A stretch of DNA of 14,872 bases from JBEIFW01 sp040382215 (GCA_040382215.1 JBEIFW010000081.1:1-14872), one strand, 5' to 3'; positions 6,968 through 14,717 are shown, numbered from the stretch's first letter. The notes: generated by a model from the sequence alone, not told the origin. Numbers and translations: made by a program.

Positions 6968-9565
6968 TCAGTCGTCGGCCGCGGTGGCCGCGGCCTTCGG
7001 CTTGAGCGGCAGCGTCGAACGCCACCGCCCATCGGCTTCGTGGAGTGCTGCGGCAACGGCCGGTGCGGTCGGCACGAGACCGATCTCGCCGACGCCCTTG
7101 ATCCCGTAGGGCGACCGGGGCTGGGGCACCTCGACGAGCTCCACCTCGATCGGGGGTACGTCCTTGGCCCGCAGGATGCCCAACCCTCGCAACGTCATCG
7201 TGGTCGGGAAGCCGGTTGCGGGATCGTGCGGGAAGTCCTCGGTGAGCGCATAGCCGAGCCCCATGTGCACCGACCCTTCGATCTGGCCCTCGCACAGCAG
7301 CGGGTTGACCGCCCGGCCGACGTCGTGCACTGCGACGACGCGCTCGATCGCCTGGCTGGCCGGGTCCATCACGACGAGTTGGGCGGCGTACCCGAACGCC
7401 GCATGGATCGTGGGGTTCGGATGATCCGGATCGCCGAGGAGCTGGGTCCAGTCGACGACGTGCTCGCCGACGTGGTCGACATCAGGCGCGCAGCCGGCCG
7501 TCTTGGCCTTCTCGCATGCCGAGCGGACGCTGCCGGCCGCCATCAGGGTGCCCCGGCTCCCGGTGGTCTGCCCGAAGCCGAGCTCGCGGGTGGTGTCGAC
7601 GATGACGTCGACGCGCGCCGGGTCGAGGCCGAGCTCGTGGCAGGCCACCTGCAACGCAACGGTGTGCACGCCCTGACCCATCTCGGTCCAGCCGTGGCGC
7701 ACCTCCACCCGCCCGGTGTCGGACCGGAACCGCACCACGGCCCGGGTGACCTCGCGGAACCCGTTGCCGAGCCCGGAGTTCTTCAACCCGAGCCCGAGTC
7801 CCACCGCCTTGCCGGCGGCCTTGGCCGCGTCGTAGCGGCCCTTGATGGCGTCGAGGCACGCTTCGGCGCCCGCCGAACCTTCGTCCATGATCTGACCCGG
7901 CCCCCACACCTCGCCGGGGCGGATCACGTTGCGCTTGCGAATCTCCCAACCCGAGATTCCGACCTGCTCGGCGAGCCGGTCGAGCACGCCTTCCATGGCG
8001 AACTGCGCCTGGTTCGCCCCGAAGCCGCGGAACGCGCCGCACACCGGATTGTTGGTGCGCACCGCGACGTTGCGCACGTCGATCGTCGGCACCCGGTAGG
8101 GGCCCGAGGCGTGGCCTGCAGCCCGTTCGAGCACCTTCATGCCGACGCTCGCGTACGAGCCCGAATCCCCGATCCCGCGCACCTTGAGCGCCGTGAGGTT
8201 CCCGTCTGCATCGCAGCCCGCCCAGTACTCCATCCGGATCGGATGACGCTTGGCGTGGATGAGGAAGCTCTCCTCGCGTGACAGGGTGCACTTGACCGGG
8301 CGGCCGAGCAGCCAGGCCGCAAGCGCGGTCTGGCCCTGGTTCGACATGTCCTCCTTGCCGCCGAAGGCCCCGCCGTTGGAGACCAGCTCCACGGTCACGA
8401 GGTCCTTCATCACGCCGAGCGTCGCAGCGATCTGGTCGCGGTCGTCCCAGACGCCCTGTCCGCCGGAGTACACGTGGAGATGCTCGACACGGCCCTCCTC
8501 GCCGAGCGTCGGCACGGCGAGCGTCGACTCCGGTTCGAGGAAGGCGTGCTCGATGCGCTGGGTCTGGAACACCTCGTGGACCACGTGGGCGCTCGCTGCG
8601 AGCGCAGTGTCCACGTCGCCCCTGGCGTACTGCGACACGCTGAGGACGTTCGATGTCGTCCCCCACACCGCGAACTCGGGGTCGTCCATCGCAGCGACCG
8701 GATCGGTGAGCGGCCGGTGCACGACGTACTCGACCTCGATCAGTTCGGCCGCAGCGCGGGCCGCCCGCCGGGTGTCGGCAACGACGATGGCCAGCACGTC
8801 GCCGGCGTAGGAGGTGCGCTCGCCCTCGCCGATGAACGTGGGCCAGTCCTTGTAGATGATGCCGACCTTGCGGGCCCCGGACACGTCCGCGGCGGTGAAG
8901 ACCGCCACGACGCCCGGGGCGGCCAGGGCCTGCGCCGTGTCGATCCGCACCACGTCGGCGCGGGCGTGATCGGTGAGCCGCAGCGCGCCGTGGAGCATCC
9001 CGGGCACGCGCAGGTCGTCGACGTAGTCGCGGTCGCCGAGGGCGAGCGCCTCGGCCTCGTACTTGACGCCGCTGCCGCCAACCGTGCCGGCGAGCGCAGT
9101 CTCGAACCGCTTGCCCTTCGCGACCGACTCGATCGCGTCGAGGATCTTCACGTACCCCGTGCACCGGCACAGGTGGGCGCCGAGGTGCCGGGCCATGTCC
9201 TCCCGGGTGAGCTCGGCGCCCTTGCGGTCGATCTGTGCTTTGGCCCGCACGACGATCCCCGGAATGCAGAACCCGCACTGCAGCCCGCCGCAGGCGGCGA
9301 AGGCCTCGGCGTAGCGGGCCCGTTCGTCGGGCTCGACCCCTTCGAGGGTGACTACGGACTTGCCGGCGACCTTGGCCAACGACTGCTGACAGGACACCAC
9401 CGCCTTGCCGTCGATCAGCACCGTGCAGCATCCGCACTGCCCTGACGGCGAGCAACCGTCCTTGGGTGAGGTGACGCCCAGTTCCTCGCGCAGGGCCGAC
9501 AGCAGGTGCGGATGGTCGTCGGCCACCTCGACCGGGGTGCCGTTGACGGTGAAGGCGGTGCTCAT
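6968..9565 (-). CDS. Molybdenum hydroxylase: fused 2Fe-2S and Moco domains, xanthine dehydrogenase family
   Basis: The protein has 865 residues. Residues 1-75 are a plant-type 2Fe-2S domain (Cys38, 44, 47, 59 in CSPSGQCGCC and VVSC). Residues ~85-150 are the second 2Fe-2S domain (Cys97, 100, 133, 135 in CGFC and CRC). The remainder is the molybdopterin-binding part with YSGGQGVWDDR, NGGAFGGKEDMSNQG, AFRGFGANQAQ and the catalytic Glu in KGVGEIGLVPTAP. The GGKEDMSNQG and HVVDWTQLLG segments resemble selenium-dependent xanthine dehydrogenases. No FAD domain is present, as in Desulfovibrio aldehyde oxidoreductase (about 900 residues), so electrons must leave by ferredoxin, flavodoxin or a partner encoded elsewhere. 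It probably hydroxylates a purine, pyrimidine or other N-heterocycle. The ATG at 9565 overlaps the nitrilase stop (ATGA) with GGAG upstream. Confidence 0.92.
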   Translation of the reverse strand: MSTAFTVNGTPVEVADDHPHLLSALREELGVTSPKDGCSPSGQCGCCTVLIDGKAVVSCQQSLAKVAGKSVVTLEGVEPDERARYAEAFAACGGLQCGFCIPGIVVRAKAQIDRKGAELTREDMARHLGAHLCRCTGYVKILDAIESVAKGKRFETALAGTVGGSGVKYEAEALALGDRDYVDDLRVPGMLHGALRLTDHARADVVRIDTAQALAAPGVVAVFTAADVSGARKVGIIYKDWPTFIGEGERTSYAGDVLAIVVADTRRAARAAAELIEVEYVVHRPLTDPVAAMDDPEFAVWGTTSNVLSVSQYARGDVDTALAASAHVVHEVFQTQRIEHAFLEPESTLAVPTLGEEGRVEHLHVYSGGQGVWDDRDQIAATLGVMKDLVTVELVSNGGAFGGKEDMSNQGQTALAAWLLGRPVKCTLSREESFLIHAKRHPIRMEYWAGCDADGNLTALKVRGIGDSGSYASVGMKVLERAAGHASGPYRVPTIDVRNVAVRTNNPVCGAFRGFGANQAQFAMEGVLDRLAEQVGISGWEIRKRNVIRPGEVWGPGQIMDEGSAGAEACLDAIKGRYDAAKAAGKAVGLGLGLKNSGLGNGFREVTRAVVRFRSDTGRVEVRHGWTEMGQGVHTVALQVACHELGLDPARVDVIVDTTRELGFGQTTGSRGTLMAAGSVRSACEKAKTAGCAPDVDHVGEHVVDWTQLLGDPDHPNPTIHAAFGYAAQLVVMDPASQAIERVVAVHDVGRAVNPLLCEGQIEGSVHMGLGYALTEDFPHDPATGFPTTMTLRGLGILRAKDVPPIEVELVEVPQPRSPYGIKGVGEIGLVPTAPAVAAALHEADGRWRSTLPLKPKAAATAADD

Positions 9566-10500
9566 GGCAGCTCCACTCCTCGCTGTGCGGTGATCCGGGT
9601 GTACACCTCGGGCCGGCGGTACCGGTCGAAGTCGAACAGCGTGCCTTTGTACTTGTGGCACCAGTCGAGATCGCACCGTGCGACCACCAGCTCGTCGCCG
9701 GTCGTGAACGCCTGGGCGACGATCTGACCGGACGGGGCGATGACGCAGGACTGGCCGAGCGAATCGACCCCCTCCTCGACGCCGCCCTTGGCGACACCGA
9801 CGACCCAGGTGCCGTTCTGGTAGGCGCCGGACTGCATCACGAGTGCGTTATGGAACCCCTGGAGGATGTCCTGGCTCGGGTCGGGTACGTAGTGGATCGG
9901 AGTGTTGTAGCCGCACAGGATCAACTCGACCCCTTGCAGGCCCATCACCCGATAGCTCTCCGGCCATCGTCGGTCGTTGCAGATCATCATCCCGACGATC
10001 CCGCCGAAGGCCCGCCAGACCCCGAAGCCGTCCGGACCCGGCTCGAAGTAGTACCGCTCGGCGTGCTGGAACGGGCGGTCGGGTTCGTGGTGCTCGTGCC
10101 CGGGGATGTGCACCTTCCGGAACGTCCCGACGATCGAGCCGTCGCGCTCCACGAGCGTCTGCACGTTGTAGCGGTGGCGCACGCCATCGGCATCGGGTTG
10201 GGTGAGGTGCGCGTAGCCGAGGCAGAACCCGACCCCGAGCCGGCGCGCCTCGTCGAACAGCGGCTGCGTGTCGGGGTTGGGCATCGAACGCTCGTAGAAG
10301 TGGTCGGCCTCGGCAATGTCGGTGACGAACCAGCGGGGGAAGAACGTCGTCAACGCCAACTCGGGGTAGACGACGAGATCGCAGCCGTGGCGGGCGCCGT
10401 CGCGAAGCAACACGAGCAGGCGCTCGACGACCTCGGCACGCGTGTGGTTGCGTTGGACCGGTCCGAGCTGCGCGGCACCGACGGTGACGATCCGAGGCAC
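9562..10500 (-). CDS. Nitrilase-superfamily hydrolase, N-carbamoyl-D-amino-acid hydrolase-like
   Basis: The protein has 312 residues, the size of D-carbamoylases, and is collinear with them: VYPELALTTFFPRW (44-57), FRKVHIPGHEHHE (127-139), MMICNDRRWPESYRVMGLQG (171-190), CGYNTPIH (196-203) and MQSGAYQNGTW (222-232). The catalytic triad is Glu47, Lys129 and Cys174. D-carbamoylases hydrolyse N-carbamoyl amino acids to amino acid, CO2 and ammonia, so a ureido substrate derived from a heterocycle is plausible here. The true substrate is not proven. The start is GTG at 10500; no strong Shine-Dalgarno is visible, and a leaderless or near-leaderless mRNA is possible. It is the first gene of the six-gene operon and overlaps the molybdenum enzyme gene by 4 bp. 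Confidence 0.88.
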   Translation of the reverse strand: MPRIVTVGAAQLGPVQRNHTRAEVVERLLVLLRDGARHGCDLVVYPELALTTFFPRWFVTDIAEADHFYERSMPNPDTQPLFDEARRLGVGFCLGYAHLTQPDADGVRHRYNVQTLVERDGSIVGTFRKVHIPGHEHHEPDRPFQHAERYYFEPGPDGFGVWRAFGGIVGMMICNDRRWPESYRVMGLQGVELILCGYNTPIHYVPDPSQDILQGFHNALVMQSGAYQNGTWVVGVAKGGVEEGVDSLGQSCVIAPSGQIVAQAFTTGDELVVARCDLDWCHKYKGTLFDFDRYRRPEVYTRITAQRGVELP

Positions 10501-10560
10501 GGGCCGACCTTGGCCGTCCCTTTACAGAATGTCAAGCACCGGCGTGTGAACGCCCGCTGC
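10501..10560 (-). promoter_or_regulatory. Promoter region of the catabolic operon
   Basis: This 60-bp gap between the ABC ATPase stop and the nitrilase start holds two overlapping promoter-like arrangements on the minus strand. The first is TTCACA (10550-10545), an 18-bp spacer and TGTAAA (10526-10521). The second is a perfect -35 consensus, TTGACA (10535-10530), with only a weak hexamer CAAGGT 17 bp further; this would start RNA almost at the GTG. A short hairpin GGCGT-GTGA-ACGCC (10541-10554) has no U-tract and does not look like a terminator. Which promoter is used cannot be decided from sequence. Confidence 0.5.
10520..10536. promoter_or_regulatory. 17-bp dyad, candidate operator
   Basis: The sequence is CTTTACAGAATGTCAAG, an inverted repeat CTTnACA-nnn-TGTnAAG with six of seven arm positions matched. 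It covers TTGACA and TGTAAA of the candidate promoters before the nitrilase gene. Its size and symmetry suit a dimeric repressor such as a TetR, GntR or MarR protein, but no regulator gene lies in the window. Confidence 0.45.
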
Positions 10561-11250
10561 TCAGGCGTCGAGGCGGCCGTCGGTGATGTGGACGACGCGA
10601 TCGGCGTAGTGGAGGATCCGCTCGTCGTGGGTTACCACGATGGCCGCGGTGCCCCGACTCTTCATCTCGTGGCGGATGAGCGCCATCACCTGGTCGCCGA
10701 GCGCAGTGTCGAGCGCGGAGGTCGGCTCGTCGAACAGCACGAGCGTGGGCTCGTTCATGAGCGCCCGACCGATCGCCACGCGTTGGCGTTGACCGCCCGA
10801 CAGCTGCGATGGGAGGTTCCCCGCCCGGTCGCTCAGGTCGAGCTCGCCGAGCAGCTGGTCGGCGCGCCGGCGCGCCGCAGCGCCGGTGCGGCGGCCCATC
10901 TCGTCGACCACGAGGAGGTTCTCCCGTGCGGTGAGGAACGGGATCAGGTTCACCGACTGGAACACGAAGCCCACGGTCGTGCGACGGAACTCGGTGAGCT
11001 GCTTGGAGGAGTACCCGGTGATGTCCCGGCCGCCTACGACCACCTGGCCAGCGGTGGGCGACAGGATCCCACCGGCGATCGTGCACAGGGTGGTCTTCCC
11101 CGAGCCCGACGGGCCGACGAGGGCGACGATCTCGTCGGCGCCCACCGTGAGCGTGGCGTGGTCGAGCGCGACGACCTCGCTGTCCCCCATCGGGTACACC
11201 TTGCGCACCGCCGTCATTTGCAGGGCGGGAGTCGGGTCGGGGTGGGTCAC
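10561..11250 (-). CDS. ABC transporter ATPase, LolD/DevA/MacB type
   Basis: This 229-residue ATPase has Walker A GPSGSGKT (46-53), Q-loop Gln98 in FVFQSVNLIPFLTARENLL, signature LSGGQ (150-154), Walker B VLFDE (Asp174, Glu175), the D-loop SALD and switch His208. The sequence follows the type VII ABC group (LolD, MacB, FtsE, DevA) that couples ATP hydrolysis to FtsX-like permeases for extrusion or mechanotransmission at the membrane. The start is GTG at 11250: it overlaps the preceding permease stop (GTGA) and has GGAGG six bases upstream. An internal ATG at residue 12 is a weaker alternative. It is the last gene of the helicase-permease-permease-ATPase run and should act with the two permeases. 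Cargo is unknown. Confidence 0.93.
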   Translation of the reverse strand: MTHPDPTPALQMTAVRKVYPMGDSEVVALDHATLTVGADEIVALVGPSGSGKTTLCTIAGGILSPTAGQVVVGGRDITGYSSKQLTEFRRTTVGFVFQSVNLIPFLTARENLLVVDEMGRRTGAAARRRADQLLGELDLSDRAGNLPSQLSGGQRQRVAIGRALMNEPTLVLFDEPTSALDTALGDQVMALIRHEMKSRGTAAIVVTHDERILHYADRVVHITDGRLDA

Positions 11251-12362
11251 AGCGAACCTCCGATGGCGCTGGCGGGGTCCACCCGGAGGACCCGGCGCAA
11301 CGAGAACGCGCAGCCGGCAATGGCGGCGACGAGCAGGGTGACGGTCGAGGTGGCGAACCGTCCGACCGAGATGGCGAACGGCAACGAGCCAGCCGGGACG
11401 GTCACGTCGACCAGCACGGCGAGCGCCCCGGCGATCACGCAGGCCGAGATCGTGACGACCGCGGCCTGCACGACGAGACCGGCGAACAGGGTGCGCGAGG
11501 ACGCTCCGATCGCCTTGAGCACACCGTACAGACCCATGCGCTCCACGGTGAGGAGGGCGAAGAACAGCCCGACGACCACGAGCGCGACGAACACGATGGT
11601 GTTGATGATCTGGCCGAAGGTGGCGCGCTGCTCCTTCACGCCGGGAAGTGCATCGGCGGCGGCCTCGACGGTGAGCGTGCGGGTGGCGCCCCCGGTGGCC
11701 GCGTCGATCGCGGCCGCCAGCCCGCCCGGACCGGACGGCTCGCTGACGACCACCAGCGACTGGAACGTGTCGGCAGGCAGGATCTCGTCGGGTCGGTTGG
11801 CCGTGAGCACGGTGCGCCAGGTCACCGGCGAGCCCCACAGGGCGCCCTGACCCAGGTAGTTCGTCCGCTCGACGAAGCCGATCACGGTGACCGGGCTGCG
11901 GGCCGGGCCGAGCCGCAGCACCATGCCGCGCTCGACGCCTTGGTCTCGCAGGGTGTCGTCCGCGATCACCTCGCCCTCGGCCGGTGGTGTGTCGGGCAGG
12001 CCTCGGGGTGCCACCTCGTAGCCGAACAGGACGGTGTCGACGAGATCGCGCGGACCGGCATCGGGTAGGCGTGCACCGAGCTGCACGATCCCGATCCCGC
12101 CGGTGCGGGCAACCCCGGGCACCGCCTCGACCTGCGCCCGCAGGCCGCGGTCGATCCGGCTGCGCAGGAACGATTCCTTGGCCTGCGCCGAGAACACGAG
12201 CGCGTCACCGCGCTGTGCGCGCACACCGGCGGTCGAGTTGTCGAGCAGCCCGTCGAGGATGCCGCCGAAGAGCATCACGAGGCTTGCGAGCAGGGTGAGG
12301 ATCGCTCCCGCCGTCAGGAACCGGCCGGGCCGGCGGAACAGTTCACGCAGGGCGAGACGCAC
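11247..12362 (-). CDS. FtsX/MacB-type ABC permease (second)
   Basis: This 371-residue membrane protein begins MRLALRELFRRPGRFLTAG, followed by a first membrane helix at about 16-38. A ~220-residue extracytoplasmic domain of the MacB_PCD kind follows, then three C-terminal helices (about residues 250-275, 290-320 and 330-355) forming an FtsX domain with ERMGLYGVLKAIGAS, the conserved cytoplasmic turn after the second helix. It ends near RRVLRVDPASAIG, a typical FtsX tail. It starts with GTG, 2 nt after the first permease's stop. It differs clearly from the first permease, so the two probably form a heterodimer with the ATPase rather than being recent copies. Confidence 0.9.
   Translation of the reverse strand: MRLALRELFRRPGRFLTAGAILTLLASLVMLFGGILDGLLDNSTAGVRAQRGDALVFSAQAKESFLRSRIDRGLRAQVEAVPGVARTGGIGIVQLGARLPDAGPRDLVDTVLFGYEVAPRGLPDTPPAEGEVIADDTLRDQGVERGMVLRLGPARSPVTVIGFVERTNYLGQGALWGSPVTWRTVLTANRPDEILPADTFQSLVVVSEPSGPGGLAAAIDAATGGATRTLTVEAAADALPGVKEQRATFGQIINTIVFVALVVVGLFFALLTVERMGLYGVLKAIGASSRTLFAGLVVQAAVVTISACVIAGALAVLVDVTVPAGSLPFAISVGRFATSTVTLLVAAIAGCAFSLRRVLRVDPASAIGGSL
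11257..11261 (-). promoter_or_regulatory. Ribosome binding site of the ABC ATPase gene
   Basis: Minus-strand GGAGG lies six bases before the GTG at 11250 and inside the 3' end of the permease gene. It supports the GTG start over the later ATG and over the longer open frame that runs on upstream as a shadow of the permease gene. Confidence 0.7.
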
Positions 12363-12364
12363 GG

Positions 12365-13483
12365 CTAGCGACCCGCCCCGGTCGTCGCGGCGATCGGATC
12401 GATCGCCAGCACCCGGCGCGCCGACACGAGCGCGCTCACGAAGGAGAACGCGCCGAGCACCATCGCCCAGGTGATCACCGTGGACGTCTCGAACCGGAGG
12501 GTGACGCCGCCGGTGCCGCCGCCCGACACGAGCGCGCCGTACCCGCCGATGCCGAGTGCCAGGCCGAGCACGACGACGACGACGACCTGGATGAGCAGCG
12601 CCGTGACGAGTCGCCCCGCCGGGGCACCGATCGCACGCAGCAACGTGAGCGATCCCGCCTTCTGGACCGTGAGGATCAGGAAGAACAGGCCGGTCACGAA
12701 CGGCACGACCACCGCGAGCAGTGCGAAGATGATCCGGAACGACAGCTGCACCTGCGACACGCCGGGGGCGAGGTCGGCAGCGTCGGACCGCGTGAGCGCG
12801 TCGAGTTCGTCGCTGGCGGCATTGATGCGCGCAGCGAGCTCGGCTGGCCCGACTCCGGCCGCAGGTTCGATGACGAGCGCGTTGGGCAGCGGGATGTCCG
12901 CAGTCGGATTGCGGGTGTGCACCGCTGCCAGGTAGGTGTCGTACGTGACGAACAACGTGGGGCTCACGCTGAGCTGCACGTCACGAGCCTGGCCGACGAT
13001 CGTGATCGTCTGTCCGCCGGGCGCCACGGTGACCGTGTCGCCGAGTCCGAAGCCGTTGCCTGCGTCGCTCTCCGACGCGACCGCCTCGTCGATCCGCTCC
13101 GGCATTCGGCCGCTCGACAGCGCGGCCGGCGCGCCCAGCCCGGGGAGGTCGTAGCCGATGATCGCAGCATCCTGATCGCCGGTGCGGGTGACGACCGTGA
13201 AGGTTCCCTGGCCGAGCCGGCCGGCACGTCCGACTCCCTCCACCTGGCGAGCGGTCTGTTCGAGCGCAGGCAGCAGGACACCGCCCTGCAGGTTGCGCCG
13301 ACCGTCGACGGAGTACACGAAAACCGGGGCCGAGTTGTTGCGGATCGCGCCGACGAACGCCGTCAGCAGACCGTTCTGCAAGGTGTTGAGGAACAGCACC
13401 AGGAACACCAGCAAGCCGACCGCGGCGGTCAACAGGGTGAACCGCACCTTGGCCCGGCGCATCTCCTTGAACGCCAGGAACAC
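12365..13483 (-). CDS. FtsX/DevC-type ABC permease (first)
   Basis: This 372-residue protein begins MFLAFKEMRRAKVRFTLLTA, a pattern typical of DevC-like permeases, with the first membrane helix at about 15-35. A ~210-residue extracytoplasmic domain containing VFVYSVDGRRNLQGGVLLP follows, then three helices from about residue 252 onward with KAGSLTLLRAIGAPAGRL, and it ends RRVLAIDPIAATTGAGR. It starts at GTG 13483, directly abutting the helicase stop, with GGGAG seven bases upstream (13495-13491). In DevBCA and MacAB systems a membrane-fusion adaptor (DevB/MacA) works with such permeases; none is found in the window, as in many Gram-positive systems that export to the outer face or signal across the membrane. 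Substrate is unknown. Confidence 0.9.
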   Translation of the reverse strand: MFLAFKEMRRAKVRFTLLTAAVGLLVFLVLFLNTLQNGLLTAFVGAIRNNSAPVFVYSVDGRRNLQGGVLLPALEQTARQVEGVGRAGRLGQGTFTVVTRTGDQDAAIIGYDLPGLGAPAALSSGRMPERIDEAVASESDAGNGFGLGDTVTVAPGGQTITIVGQARDVQLSVSPTLFVTYDTYLAAVHTRNPTADIPLPNALVIEPAAGVGPAELAARINAASDELDALTRSDAADLAPGVSQVQLSFRIIFALLAVVVPFVTGLFFLILTVQKAGSLTLLRAIGAPAGRLVTALLIQVVVVVVLGLALGIGGYGALVSGGGTGGVTLRFETSTVITWAMVLGAFSFVSALVSARRVLAIDPIAATTGAGR

Positions 13484-14692
13484 TCAGCGGCTCCCGACGT
13501 CGCCCGTCGCACCCGGCGCGGCACCGATCCCCTCGGTGGCGAGCGGATGCCATTCGGCGAGCTTGGCCAGCCGGGCATCGTTGGAGAACATCTCCACGAT
13601 GGGAACGTTGAGACCGACCCGCTTCTGCAGCCGGCGAACTTCGAGCTCTTCGTTCCAGAGGATCAACGTGACGACCACGCCTTCCTCGCCGGCACGGGCG
13701 GTGCGACCGGAGCGGTGCAGGTAGTCCTTCGGGTCCGAGGGCGGGTCGTAGTGCACGACGATCCCGATCTCGTCGATGTCGAGCCCTCGGGCCGCGACGT
13801 CGGTGGCGACGAGAACGGCGATCTCACCCTTGGCGAACCCGGTGAGGGCCTTCTCCCGCTGGCGCTGGTGCAGGTCGCCGTGGATCGCCTCGGCGACGAT
13901 GCCCTCGCGCCGGAGGTCACCCGCGATGCGATCGCACCCGCGCTTGGAGTTCACGAATGCGAGCGTGCGTGGATGCGAGCGTGCGATCGCAGCGAGCACC
14001 TTGAGCTTGTCGAGCTCATGCACGAGCAGGAAGCGGTGTTCCATCTCCTCGACGGTCTGGGTGCGTGACGCAACCTCATGACGCACCGGGTCATGGAGAT
14101 GGTCTCGGATCATGTGGTCGACCGCACCGTCGAGCGTGGCGGAGAACAGCAGCGTCTGGTGCTCGCTGCTCATGTGCCGCAACAGCCATTCGACCTGGGG
14201 TAGGAAGCCCATGTCCACCATGCGGTCGGCCTCGTCGAGTACCAGCACCTCGACCCCGGCGAGCGAGACGGTGCCCCGATCGACGTGGTCGATCAACCGG
14301 CCCGGGGTGGCCACGACGACGTCGGCGCCCTCGGCGATCCGCCGGGCCTGCCCGTCGAACGGGGCGCCGCCGTACACCGGGACGACGGCACGGCCGATCG
14401 CAGCTCCGAGCGGCTCGAGCACGTCGGCAACCTGCAGTGCAAGCTCTCGGGTCGGGACGAGAACGAGACCCCGAGGTGCCTTGGGGGCTGCCTGGCCGAC
14501 ACGGGCAATGAGCGGGAGTCCGAAGGCGAGGGTCTTGCCGGATCCGGTCTTTGCTTTGCCGCACACATCGCGACCGGCGAGCCCGTCGGGAATGGTGAGA
14601 CGCTGGATGGGGAAGGGCTCGACGAGCCCAGCCGATTCGAGGGCCCCGGCCAGCGGCTGCGGGAGGCCCAACTCGGCGAACGTGGAAGTCAT
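13484..14692 (-). CDS. DEAD-box ATP-dependent RNA helicase
   Basis: This 402-residue helicase shows the motifs in order: Q-motif region (Phe5, then PFPIQ ending at Gln30), motif I AKTGSGKT (47-54), Ia VPTREL, GG, Ib TPGR (129-132), motif II DEAD (153-156), motif III SAT (185-187), IV AFVNSK, V ATDVAARGLD and VI HRSGRTARAG (326-335). It lacks the long basic tail of DeaD/CsdA and is nearer in size to RhlE/CshB-type minimal helicases. It is expected to unwind short RNA duplexes in ribosome assembly or mRNA turnover. The ATG at 14692 is chosen because family similarity begins at TFAELGL; the longer open frame starting at 14806 is low in similarity, and no strong Shine-Dalgarno is seen. It is the first gene of a run with the ABC transporter genes. 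Confidence 0.95.
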   Translation of the reverse strand: MTSTFAELGLPQPLAGALESAGLVEPFPIQRLTIPDGLAGRDVCGKAKTGSGKTLAFGLPLIARVGQAAPKAPRGLVLVPTRELALQVADVLEPLGAAIGRAVVPVYGGAPFDGQARRIAEGADVVVATPGRLIDHVDRGTVSLAGVEVLVLDEADRMVDMGFLPQVEWLLRHMSSEHQTLLFSATLDGAVDHMIRDHLHDPVRHEVASRTQTVEEMEHRFLLVHELDKLKVLAAIARSHPRTLAFVNSKRGCDRIAGDLRREGIVAEAIHGDLHQRQREKALTGFAKGEIAVLVATDVAARGLDIDEIGIVVHYDPPSDPKDYLHRSGRTARAGEEGVVVTLILWNEELEVRRLQKRVGLNVPIVEMFSNDARLAKLAEWHPLATEGIGAAPGATGDVGSR

Positions 14693-14717
14693 GTCGTCTT
14701 CGTGTCGGGGGGGATGA

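Noticed and set aside
6964..7056. Upstream extension of the amidohydrolase to an in-frame ATG at 7056
   Set aside because: The added residues are Arg/Pro-rich, do not resemble the family's beta-sandwich, and overlap the conserved C-terminus of the molybdenum enzyme.
10541..10554. Hairpin GGCGT-GTGA-ACGCC after the ABC ATPase gene as an intrinsic terminator
   Set aside because: The stem has only five pairs and no U-tract follows on the minus strand; it also overlaps the candidate -35 TTCACA.
5170..10710. Decamer ACTGCGCTCG on the minus strand at four places (about 5180, 8600, 9090, 10700)
   Set aside because: Each copy encodes Thr-Ala-Leu in frame within a different gene (ACT GCG CTC). This looks like codon-pair preference rather than a regulatory or uptake sequence, though a genome-wide count would settle it.
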